DNA from: Linnemannia hyalina
Lineage: Eukaryota; Mortierellomycota; Mortierellomycetes; Mortierellales; Mortierellaceae
Length of the DNA stretch: 64,000 nt
Assembly: GCA_019671135.1 (NCBI GenBank)
Contig: JAHRHY010000022.1
Location: forward strand, 505,001 to 569,000
Reading direction: 5' to 3'
Part shown: positions 33,475 through 43,094 of the stretch, piece after piece
How positions within the stretch are numbered: the stretch's first letter is position 1
Layout of the letters: the number at the start of each line of letters is the position of its first letter
The notes under the pieces: generated by a model
The model's input: the letters and a program-made list of their open reading frames with translations, nothing else
Databases searched by the model: none
Told to the model about the DNA's origin: nothing
Position numbers and translations under genes: made by a program

Positions 33475-34584
33475 TCACGAATGTGAGGAGGAGGAGGCAA
33501 GGCGAGCAAGGACAAAAAGTCCCCCCCCTCCACAGATGAAAAAGAACAATTTGTTTTTCGCGTTGATAAGGTTTGAAGGGACAATAACTGTAACAATGCC
33601 ACGATTAAGGTCGTGTGATGAAGAGGACAAGAATATCATCTGAAAAAAGGGATTCATCATTTCGGTTGGTCTTGAGGGCACAAATACCCCCATCAAAGAT
33701 ACCACGTCTGCAATCTCCGTGATCTTCAGCTGGCTTTTCACGAGGGCATCCACACTGAGCCGCTGGTAGTTCTTGAAGAGGCAAGTTGAGCATGCCTTGC
33801 CTTCCTGTGGCGCACATGTATGCGTAATCTCCTCGATTTGTGATGGGAGAATTGCTCGTTCATTTGCATCGATAGTTGTTGATTGTTCATCTGATGGAGG
33901 TACGGCTGGAAACGTTCCGGGGGATCTGCCTGATGCGCTAGTCACGACCCGGTTTGTATGAGCAGTGGGAAGGCCATCTGTGGTTGCTGAAGATGAAGGA
34001 GCTAAGCTCGAGTCAGTAATGGCTCCTAGATCTCTTACTGAGGTGCTCCATTCTAATGCCAGTCCCCGAGACAGCGGCCGAAGCGTTCAAATCAGCTGCA
34101 GATCTTGTAATGATGACGAGGTTGTCAAACGTTGCTGTAGTGGCTGAGGGGTTTGAGTCGATAGCAGCTCCACAATCAGGGGGAGGGTATCTCAGATGCG
34201 AGGGTGAAGCAGTAAGCGATGGTCGCGTTCCGGGAGCAGCGGCAATTCAGTATTTCCGCTTGAGGGTCCTGCTCTTACTGTAGCCATGCACGTCGCTGAA
34301 GTACCTGCAGTTGACGTTGTGGAGTTCACAGCTGTTGAGCCTATTGACGTTGAAGTTAACACTGATTTATTACGGGGTGCTTTGAGTGATGCCTCATCCA
34401 GTTCGTCCCAGGGATCGCATGGTAATAAAAAGTGCCTAAGAAGGCAATGCATAAGTAATACAAGAGTCTCCGAGTCAATCGGTATATGCAAGTTTGGATT
34501 TGGTCGCGCAATTTCATGGATCAAGGATACTCCTCTAAAAGTAATATAGCACGGGCTTAGCATTGGAAATCCAAGTAAACACAT
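33475..34584 (-). pseudogene. Ser/Thr-rich hypothetical gene, probably broken
   Basis: Two long minus-strand frames, 34584-34192 and 33945-33475, share a Ser/Thr/Ala-rich style. A third frame bridges them with NLVIITRSAADLNASAA and GTGIRMEHLS. The upper one contains DPWDELDEASLKAPRNKSV. The lower one contains EEITHTCAPQEGKACSTCLF and QRLSVDALVKSQLKITEIAD. A gene with introns is possible, but I could not find splice sites that join the pieces, so a broken gene is more likely. No function is assigned. Confidence 0.3.
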
Positions 34585-35990
34585 TCCTAACAGGCATCCA
34601 TGTATCCATTTGGCTTACCCTGGCGTTTCTCCATACGCAACGTAAGCTGTCAATCCGTCACGCGAAGCTGATTTCTTGATGATTCAAGGGCATCGTGTTC
34701 GCGTTCAACAAGACTCGATCGCGGTAGTACTCATCTATGTCATCTTGGGTGAGTGCCAATGCCGACTTCATATGAACTGTTCTTGAGGTCTGACAAACAT
34801 CGGCTCCATTCATCGATCAAAGCTAAGGACTGATTTCACTGTAACGCACGGTATTTAATGTGATCAACGGGTTTGAAGCATAGGTGTCATGTTTGCGCCA
34901 GAAAATAGCCTGCTCAGTTCCGCCGATGAATATTCTCAGAGTGAAGAATTTAGTTTATTTTGAGCAGAGAGAGGTGAAGAGGAGTGAAGGACGGTTGTAT
35001 TAGGGTCCTGGTCTGGTCCTTCTATTATAGCCGAACCAGACCAGCTCATAAAAAGGGAGGATTGGATGAGTGTCAGCTTTCTGAAGATATTTTGGGCGCA
35101 GATACTAAGAAATACAGCCAAGAAGATGACTTAGACAATGCAATCATACATTTAAAACGACATACAGTAAAAACTGCCATTGAGGCATGTGTGGGTTCTC
35201 TCATGGCCAGTCGCAATCAGTGGCTGCCAAGTAGGAGGCTCTGACGAAGAGCGTGCCACAGGGCTGGCAAAGATCGCGAAAACTAACCCCATCTCTACAG
35301 ACCTGAGGTCCTCCGTTTGGTTGTGAACTAAAGGAAGCCATGAGGCAGAGAGAGTGGGAGAGGGGGATAAATGAAACGACATCATTTACCTGTTGCATGG
35401 CCAGCCGATGTGATTTGTCGAAGAGAATACAGGCGATGGAATAACTAGAGTGTAGTGCTGTGGCTAGCGACAGAGGACAAGAAAGAAAGGAGAAAGATGG
35501 GGAGACAGAGAGAGAGAGAGAGGAGAGCTGCCAGCAGTGTAGAAGAAAAGAGAGCAGGATTGAATGAAGGGCGAAGGGACAGAGAGCGTGTGGAGATGAG
35601 AAAGGGGTGTGTGGGCGGAACAATGGGCGCATAGATTACGTCACCGAAGCGAGTATTCGTCGCCCAAATTGTTCTGACTCCCATGCTCTCATTTTTGCTC
35701 TCATTTTTGCTCTCATTTTTGTTGCTGTGGTGGCAAAAATGTCAACTGAAAAAAGAATTCTCTCAATTATGTGGTGGCAAATCATCAGTTGAAAAAAGAG
35801 TTCTTCATTTAAGTTTCTGTGGTGGCAAAACGACTCCCAACACGCCACATAAACTGAAAGCCTACTTATTTTAAAAGGTCAGTTTTTTGCTCTTCACTTC
35901 ATTCCTCCTCTCCCCACTTCCTCCTCTCTTCCATCTACTTTTCTCCCTCCATCCACTTTTCTTCTCCCTCCTCATCACTTACAATTCATT
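34585..35990. promoter_or_regulatory. Long spacer and leader before the second F-box-like gene
   Basis: No convincing gene. It contains a GA-rich stretch (35460-35530), a CRE-like TTACGTCA at 35636-35643, the tandem repeats listed separately, and a pyrimidine-rich leader (35885-35985) before the ATG at 35991. Confidence 0.4.
35690..35832 (+). repeat. Two short tandem repeats in the upstream region of the F-box-like gene
   Basis: Three units of GCTCTCATTTTT are followed directly by two to three units of about 46 bp. Each of these opens with GTGGTGGCAAA and contains TCAACTGAAAAAAGA or TCAGTTGAAAAAAGA. They lie 160-300 bp before the start codon. A regulatory role is inference. Confidence 0.7.
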
Positions 35991-37715
35991 ATGGAAAAAG
36001 ACCACGCCTTCAGCGACGCCGTGATTCGCGCCGAGTTGACCAAATACCTCACGCCTCGCGACATGACCAACCTGTGCCTTACCTCCAAACAATCCTTCGA
36101 CTGGTTCGTCCCCCACCTCTGGCACACTCGCGCATTCTACACCAACTTCAAGCTCATCCCCGGACTCAAACGCTACCAGCAGTATGTCAAAGTCATCAAG
36201 GACCTCGCCATTAACCTCGCTGTTGAGTCAAGAGACCTTTGGGCCTTCCCGAATCTGCAGTCCGTACAGTTTGTCCAGCAGAGTACCGGGCAATTTACAG
36301 TCAACACTGGATTCAACACTGGATTCAACACTGGATTCAGGACTGGCCTCTTCGGGTCATACAATCCTCCGACCGCAACCTACCATCAGCCTGCCTTTGG
36401 ATCTTCTGTAGGCGGCGTGAATGCTGCTCGCGTTGATCTCCGTCTCGTCCTTCTATTACAATCCGTGCCGCTCTTACAAGATCTGACCATCACCCTCGCC
36501 CTCGACAACTCGGACGTCTTTCAGCATTTCCTCTCCTCCCTCCAATCGCTTACCCAACTCAGGACCTTAAAAATGACGTGCAACGAATATGTCAACCCTA
36601 CGCACATCCAAAGAGTCATCCACGCTTGTCGACAGTGTGAAGAACTGGATCTCAGTTTCTCGGGCGTTGATTCGTTCAAGGGAGTCGAGGAGAAGGAGGA
36701 GTACGAGCAGGCCAAGATCGATATGGAAGGAATGGAGGATCTGACCGTCAAGATCCTGAAACTTGCCACGACATTCGAGGATCAGGAATCCGCGATCATG
36801 GTCCCGTTGCTCAAGAAGTGCCCTTTGTTGCAGGAATTGCACATGTTTACGATCAAGGCCCCTCAAACGGTGGATCTCTTGAAAGAGGCGTTCATTAATG
36901 GTGCCTGCCCACAACTTTCAGTTTTCCATCCGGGACGAGATACCACACTCAAAGACGATCCTTTGCCGGTTCTCCTGAGCGTCATGGGCCCCGATCGCGG
37001 TGTGGACGCCGTTGGACTCAAGAAAATCGAGATCACCTCCGCCCAGTTCAAGTCCGAATCCGCCTTGGCCATGACCGAACATCTCTCAGGGTCCTTGACT
37101 GAGATCCATTTCCAGGATCACGCCATGAACTTTGAAGTCTTCAACGAACTTGTTACCGGTCTACCATCATTGCAATCTATCCGTGCAAGGATTAACGAGA
37201 TCTCGGTCCAGACGGTCGATATCAACAAGTTTGACCAGATGTGCAGTCGCGACTGGGTGTGCCTCGGCTTGAAGAAGTTGCAACTCGGCTCTCAACTGAC
37301 TCAGGGCATTCCAACCGTCAAGGGTGACAGCTGGAAGCAGTCTCTTCCAAAGCGGTGTATGGACTACATGTTCTCCCAGTTTGGCAAACTCGAACAATTG
37401 GAGGAATGGGATTTCGTCGCAGGACCTGTCGACCTGTTCGTCCTCCCCGCTGGTGGTTACTTGCGTCAACTGTCGGATTTGAAGTCTTTGAAGAGGTTGG
37501 GATTGGGACCCAGGACGGTGTATAGAATGGGAGCCAAGGAAGCCGACTGGGTGGCGGAGAACTGGACGAGTTTGGAGAATGTCGACTTGGCATGTGATAG
37601 AATCCAGGTTCATATTGTGGATATCTCGAGAGTCAAACCGGACAAGTTGGCGTTGGATACGTTTATTCATACATTGAGATCTAAACGACCAAAGATTAGT
37701 TTCAACAAGCAATAG
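35991..37715 (+). CDS. F-box-like / leucine-rich-type protein
   Basis: A single open frame of 574 residues. The N-terminus DAVIRAELTKYLTPRDMTNL followed by CLTSKQSFDWFVPHLW has the helix pattern of an F-box. Leucine-rich segments follow at loose spacing (LRLVLLLQSVPLLQDLTITL, LTQLRTLKMTCNEY, CRQCEELDLSFSGVDSF, LKKCPLLQELHMF, LGLKKLQLGSQL). An in-frame 12-bp tandem repeat at 36301-36350 makes NTGFNTGFNTGFRTG in a loop before the repeats. The probable role is as an SCF adaptor (inferred). It is not obviously a recent duplicate of the gene at 30593, although the plan is the same. Confidence 0.8.
   Translation: MEKDHAFSDAVIRAELTKYLTPRDMTNLCLTSKQSFDWFVPHLWHTRAFYTNFKLIPGLKRYQQYVKVIKDLAINLAVESRDLWAFPNLQSVQFVQQSTGQFTVNTGFNTGFNTGFRTGLFGSYNPPTATYHQPAFGSSVGGVNAARVDLRLVLLLQSVPLLQDLTITLALDNSDVFQHFLSSLQSLTQLRTLKMTCNEYVNPTHIQRVIHACRQCEELDLSFSGVDSFKGVEEKEEYEQAKIDMEGMEDLTVKILKLATTFEDQESAIMVPLLKKCPLLQELHMFTIKAPQTVDLLKEAFINGACPQLSVFHPGRDTTLKDDPLPVLLSVMGPDRGVDAVGLKKIEITSAQFKSESALAMTEHLSGSLTEIHFQDHAMNFEVFNELVTGLPSLQSIRARINEISVQTVDINKFDQMCSRDWVCLGLKKLQLGSQLTQGIPTVKGDSWKQSLPKRCMDYMFSQFGKLEQLEEWDFVAGPVDLFVLPAGGYLRQLSDLKSLKRLGLGPRTVYRMGAKEADWVAENWTSLENVDLACDRIQVHIVDISRVKPDKLALDTFIHTLRSKRPKISFNKQ
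36301..36350 (+). repeat. 12-bp coding minisatellite in the F-box-like gene
   Basis: Tandem ACTGGATTCAAC, ACTGGATTCAAC, ACTGGATTCAGG, ACTGG. The frame is kept because the unit is a multiple of three. Confidence 0.85.
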
Positions 37716-37989
37716 AATAGAAAAGCATAGAATACAATTTGAACACATCAATGGATCCCTTTTCATTTATGCAATACCGAGAATGCATGCAACTGCTTGT
37801 GTATCAGTCTCGTGCGGCTGACGAACCTTCACGATCCTTACATGTATGTAAGCATTGTTCACTTGATGCTTTAAATATCGCTACGGTGCTGTCAATTCAC
37901 CACCACAGGGTTGCAATGGAGCCTGCATCTTCCAAGAGGCACAGTAAACTTTCCCCTCTGAGATCAAGTAGCTCTGCTTCTTAATCGGC

Positions 37990-38300
37990 ATAGACATGAC
38001 TTGGGATGACAAAGATAAGCCGAACATCAGGAGGGGGAGTCCAGCTGGCTTGGTTGAGACAGTTGATAAGCTTTGAGAGCGGCGATCCTTTGATAGGGTG
38101 GATCCTGGATGCCGTGCACTAGGAATGCGGATTTGCCGGTCCCAGATGTACTTGTAACAACGACATGGTTCTACGCCTCGCCTCCAGTGCACGGTCGATT
38201 GCTCTCAAACGTCCGGAGGATTGTATCGTGAAGATCTTTGTAAACCTCTCTGACAATGAGATCGTTTGTACCGACGAGCTTGATGCCGGGAGGAGCCGAT
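37990..38300 (-). pseudogene. Crinkler-like P-loop NTPase relic, copy 1
   Basis: The minus strand reads APPGIKLVGTNDLIVREVYK, then DLHDTILRTFESNRPCTGGE, a stop, and VVVTSTSGTGKSAFLVHGIQ with DPPYQ, before frame loss. The segment (I)VREVYKDL followed by a Walker A-like GTGKS resembles the NTPase region of fungal Crinkler (CRN)-type proteins. That assignment is from memory of the family pattern and is moderate at best. It has a stop before the P-loop and no Walker B. It adjoins repeat A on the side away from the M13 relic and is shared with 60892-61215. Confidence 0.5.
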
Positions 38301-38479
38301 AAATAGTTGCGGTCGATAGCAGTTTGGTTCTTCAGTTGATAACCCTAGTCTTTATTAAACAAAACACGCCCATATGCCCATATAATCGTTTCTCTTGTTC
38401 CCTCGTTTCTCTTGTTCCCTCGTTGCTCTTGTTCCCTCGTTCCCTTCGTTCCCTTCGTTTTCCCTCTAGTCCGCCCTCG

Positions 38480-40150
38480 TCTTGTTACAGGTTGCCTCTC
38501 CATCAACAAGACGGAGCTGGGTCAGAGGGTTGTCGGTCGTACTGATGATGAGAAACAAACGGAAGTCAAGTCGAACGGAGGGCGTGGGAGCCAAAGGCGC
38601 TGCAGGATTAAAAAGACAGTAACGAGATGAGGGAAGAGCGAGCGTGGGAATGACAGCGAAGCAAGGGCGAAGAGTGTCGTCATGTTTTGCCTTGTGCTTT
38701 TGCCAAGGCTCCCACGCGTGACATTCTCCCTCCATATACATACCCCTTCATCTTTCTTCTTTCTTTTTTTCTTTCTTTCTTTCCTCACCGCTCCCTTCCT
38801 CCCTTGCCCATGTCGACCGGTAAGTTCTCTATTGTCTTGTTTGTCTTCTTGTGAACCATCCCCATCCCCACTCTACCATTCCCACTCTCCCATACCCACC
38901 CCCACCCTACCATACCCACCCCCACCCTACCATACCCACCACTCTCCCATACCCATCCCCACTCTCTCATACCCATCCCCACTCTCCCATACCTATCCCC
39001 ACTTTCAATACTAAGACGCTGCACCGCCTCTCCTTGTATTTTCAGGTACCCCTGGAGTTGAGGTCAAGCAAGGTGCCGCGTTTCGCCCCCAGGTTGTCAG
39101 GTGTCGTGTTTGCCTCCGTTGCCAGGTATAAGCGAGGGACCGCTTTGTCCCTCTGTTGAGACCGCCTTCCATTTTGTTCGTTCGTGACTCCCCCACCGGA
39201 CTTGTCCCGCAGGCCGCCCAGTTCCGAGGTACCCCCCCTTGTACTTCTAGTCCTTTTGGCTCGTTGGGTCTGGGCTTGCCTAGAACCATTCTGTCCTTCT
39301 TTGCTTTTTTTTTCTTCATTGCTCATTTGCATTTGCCATTCGTTTCGCCATTTGCCTAATAAGAGGGTGGCAGGAAGGGAACAAGAGGGGGAGAGGAAGG
39401 GAACAAGAGGGGAAGAGGGAGAGAGTGGGAAGGGAGGGTGGGGAGGGTAGGGAGGACAAGAGGGTGGCAGGAGGGCAACAGGACTGGAAGCAGGACTGGA
39501 AACAGGACTGGAAGCAGGACTGGCAAATGGCAAAGCGAATGGCAGAGGCGAATGGGTGATGAGGAAAAAGGGCAAGGCGGTTGACGTTGAGGAATGGTTC
39601 TAGGAGTGGAGGTGTGTAACCCTTACGCCAACGAGAAAAGGACAGAGGACAAGGCGAGCGAGGTACCGCAGGGAACTGGAGCCGCCGATGGTGGCAAGGA
39701 TCAGGTAGGAGGTTGATGTCACATGTAACGAACAAATGGTAAAGGTGTGCGCTCCAGAGCAGGACGAAGCTGGCTCTCGTATAAGCCTGGCAACCTGAGG
39801 TGGACGCGGGGCCCGGCAGCCAAGGGTGGAACGTGGCACGACCCCCTCTCTCACCCGGTCGGCCCAGCGGCAAGTCGGGAGCGGCAAATCGGGCAAGCGG
39901 CAAGCGGCAAGTGTCCGTCTCCAGGTCTCCACCCACAAGAGCCCCAGGCCATCGGCCATCAAGAGCCCCAAGGTCTCCAGTCATCAAGAGCCTCCAGCCA
40001 TCAAGAGCCTCCAGCCATCAAGAGCCTCCAGCCATCAAGAGCCCCAAGGTCTCCAGCCATCAAGGACCCCAAGCCGCAAGCCCAGTATTAGTTGGCAAAT
40101 AAGCCATTCTACAATAAATCCTTTTTTCCCCAGTACTTTTTTCATTGTCT
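38480..40150 (-). repeat. Dispersed repeat A, copy 2
   Basis: This is the inverted copy of 8690-10380, with the same order of minisatellites. The 24-27 bp array at 39930-40080 has more GATGGCTGGAG-type units than copy 1, and the 12-bp array has fewer. Similarity to copy 3 continues beyond it through the NTPase relic to about 37990. Confidence 0.75.
38810..39131 (+). other. Conserved spliced micro-ORF in repeat A, copy 2
   Basis: ATGTCGACCG at 38810-38819, a GTAAGT donor at 38820, a TTTTCAG acceptor ending 39045, exon 2 TPGVEVKQGAAFRPQ and VVRCRVCLRCQV, and TAA at 39129-39131. It has the same architecture as copies 1 and 3, with one or two residue differences. Confidence 0.3.
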
Positions 40151-40315
40151 TCTGTTTCTGTTTCTGCTTTCAACTCTGCTTCTGATTATGTTCTGTTTGT
40201 TATTTAATGTTCCGAACTTTTACCTTTGATACGTTTGCGCTTATCAACAAGTGGCTGACTGGTATACAAAGCATGAGGAAGTTGCCTCCCATTGTCTTTG
40301 GTACCATGTGCACAT

Positions 40316-40316
40316 G

Positions 40317-40362
<46 letters not shown>
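40316..40362. repeat. GT dinucleotide microsatellite
   Basis: A long GT run, matching the shorter CA run at 8529-8554 in the other arm of the inverted repeat. Confidence 0.9.
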
Positions 40363-40365
<3 letters not shown>

Positions 40366-40439
40366 CCCTTTTTATTTATTTTGAACCGACGAAAACTCCC
40401 TTCAGCAATCCACTGCCCCCAGTTGGGATCTCCCCTTTC

Positions 40440-40717
40440 CAGTTGATCGTTCCTCACCCTATCACCACTTTGAACAAGCTCTGGTAAAGATTATCAAACG
40501 ACAAGCCCTCGGAACAACTCTTCTTCATCTCCTATGGCCGCCTGTGGTGTACTGTGATGACACCAGGGTCACTTGTAGACCTCGTCAACCACACACCCAT
40601 TCGCCTCCCCAATGGCGAATCAACAGCGCCACCCAGAACTCGCCTGATTTCGCCAGAGCATTCAAGTATGAGGCAGGTGTGCCTATGAAACCTAACAAGG
40701 AGTGTGAGGCGTGGTAG
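40440..40717 (+). pseudogene. M13 metallopeptidase C-terminal relic, inverted-repeat copy
   Basis: The same relic as 8175-8455. It has an additional in-frame stop where the other copy reads NKLWSR, the FFISYGRLWC motif, then after a frameshift SPPQWRINSATQNSPDFARAF and PMKPNKECEAW with TAG at 40715-40717. The catalytic region is missing. Confidence 0.7.
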
Positions 40718-40905
40718 ATATTGGTTCTTGGAAGGGAGGAGAAAGAAACAGAGTAGTAGGAGGAATATTTCCTGATGATGAAAATAGCAGATAAGTCTGG
40801 GTTCGAATGATTAGAGTAATGAGTGATAAAGCTGTTGCACTCTTTTCACTCTCGCACTTGAATTCGATGAATCGTCATGGATTATTTACTTCCATACTTT
40901 ATTTT

Positions 40906-42513
40906 TTAATTCACAACAACGCCAATTCCCTGCAAGGCCTCCAATACTATCTTGGCGTAATCGTGTCCTCGGTGAGCAGCCTTAGAGAACCACCACGCGG
41001 CCTTTGTATAATCCTGTGGAACACCTTGCCCGTTGATATAACATAGGCCGATGTTGAATTGAGCAACGTCGTTCCCTTGCTTGGCAGCCTTGAGGAACCA
41101 GTCCATCGCCTGCGCGTAATCCAGAGGAACACCTCGACCATGGTTGCAGAGAAGGCCGATGTTGTTTTGAGCAAAAGAATCACCTTGATTGGCTGCCTTG
41201 AGGAACCATTCCATCGCCAGTGCGTAATCTTGGGGAACACCTTCGCCGTTCCTGTAGAGACACCCAATGCTGTATTGAGAGAGAGCATATCCTTGATCAG
41301 CGGCCTTGAGATACCAGTCCATAGCTCGTCCATAGTCCCGAGGAACACCTTGACCAAAGGTGTAGAGAACTCCGATGCTATCTTGAGCGATAGCATATCC
41401 TTGTTCGGCGGCCTTGAGGTACCAATCCATGGCTGTTGAGTAGTTCTTGGGGACACCAAATCCTTCTTCGTAGAGGGCGCCTACTCTCTGCTGACCAGCT
41501 GCGTCTCCTTGCTCGACGGCCTTGAGGTACCAATCCATGGCCGACTGATAGTCTCGCGCAACCCCTTTGCCGTCCCTGTACATGTCGCCAAGCGCGACTT
41601 GGGCGTCCTTGTCTCCATGACTAGCATTGATGATCGCCTCTGCCCACTTCATCTCCACGGATAGACTAGTTATTGCACTCTGGGGTGCACGTTGCTGACC
41701 TTCATCGTCGCTGATTGGATATGAAGGGGTTAGAAGATCGTCCAGTGCTGCATGTGGACCTCGAGCTAAGGGGAACTCAAGGGGTCTGTCGATGTGAGTG
41801 TAGTTTTCCATCGCCTCCTCTACAAGACCGTAGACTGGGTTCCGTCGGACAGTGGATATTGCATAGGAGGCAGCTGTTGCAGTGGGAGCGGCTGTTGCGT
41901 TGGGCGTGGATGTAACAGTCACAGCAACGGGCATCGACGTAGCACTGGGTGTTGAGATGGCATCCCGGGATACAACCTCAACAACCTCAACTTTTATCGC
42001 GCTGTCGTCCTGCGGTGGCACTGACTGAAGCTCCAGATGTCGGACCAGTGGAGAACCGGACCCCACATTGTCTGTCAACGGAGTATCTACGACCACATCC
42101 AAGACAATGTTCGGCATGGCGGCTATCCTGCGGGGCTCAAGACTAACCGCGATGTTATTCATTGTCCAATAATAAGAAAACTTAGTATACTTATCTTCTT
42201 CCTTCACTCTGCTATCGCCCACGACATGCACTGTCACCAGCAGTGGCCCCCCCATCCTCTACACATACATTATATTGTCTTTTCCTCTGAGGAACGTAAC
42301 GACTCTCGCCTTGTGCCGGACTTGGACCGCGTGATCAAATGCCTGAACGATATCGTCCCAGAAAATGAACTCCTTGTAGGTGTCAGGGTCGAGTTGGGTG
42401 TCAACGTAATAGATCTCATCAGGGCTGGCAGGAGGAATGGAGTTGGGTGGGACGCCTCTGTTGACGGAGCGGAGTGCCTGGATCTGTTCCTGAGGGCTGT
42501 CTCCTTGTAGCAT
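40906..42513 (-). CDS. Sel1-repeat protein A, two exons
   Basis: Exon 1 is 42513-42269 and exon 2 is 42142-40906; a GTATGT donor and a GGTTAG acceptor keep one frame for 493 residues. Exon 1 encodes SPQEQIQALRSVN, then FIFWDDIVQAFDHAVQVRHK, and the junction restores LEPRRIAAMPNIVLDVVV. A Thr/Ala/Pro-rich linker follows, then six Sel1 repeats of 36 residues (G-AQ--IG-LY--G-GV--DY--AM-WYLKAA) and a partial one to VVVN. Sel1 repeats form alpha-alpha solenoids for protein binding, and the target is unknown. Exon 1 is supported by its near-identical partner at 45909-45665. The last 3.5 repeats are practically identical to pseudogene 7568-7986. Confidence 0.85.
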
Positions 42514-43094
42514 TCTGTGGAGGAGACGATAGAAGGATAGACGGATGTGTGGGCGGGTAAGAAAAATATGAAAAGTGTATTGAGAATGGCGCTGGGGGAT
42601 GGGTGTGGGTGAAGAAGTGAAACGAAAGAAGAAAAGAGTGGGTGTGCGAAAAAAGAGAGAGGTTACGAGAAGGGAGGTGAACAAAGCAGGGAAGGAGTGC
42701 ATGAACAGGGGAAGAGAAAAAATTCCTGACGTGCATTCGTCCCGCTGTGCTACCATCCATGGGACGAGCGGCGACAAAGACAAGCATTGGCTGCAACATT
42801 GGATGGTTCTGAGCAACAACGACGCTTTGGGTATATTTTGCATAATGCATACATTCATTCAAGCTGTAAACAAAACAAAATATATTTGGAGGAACATCCT
42901 TCATTTTATGAGCTCAGCCATGATATGACGAGCGTTCCTTGCCCCACATCGGCTCATTTATGAAAACAAAAGTACAATTTGAAGTCTGCGTCCGAATGAT
43001 CAGAGTAATGAGTGGTAAAACTGTTGACTCATTCCACATTCGCATCTGAATTCGATGAATCGTTCATGGATTTTTCACTTCACAAATTTATTTT
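42514..43094. other. Spacer between the tandem Sel1 genes
   Basis: This holds the Sel1 A upstream region and the Sel1 B 3' flank. GACGCTTTGG and neighbouring words recur at 46220-46240 upstream of Sel1 B, so the tandem duplication included the promoter. The 3' flanks also match (GAATTCGATGAATCGT at about 40860 and 43050). Confidence 0.55.

Larger units (their letters stand above)
38480..41325 (-). repeat. Long inverted repeat, right arm
   Basis: This is the inverted counterpart of 7568-10380: repeat A, then microsatellite, M13 relic and the last Sel1 repeats. Similarity ends inside the intact Sel1 gene at about 41325. Confidence 0.7.
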
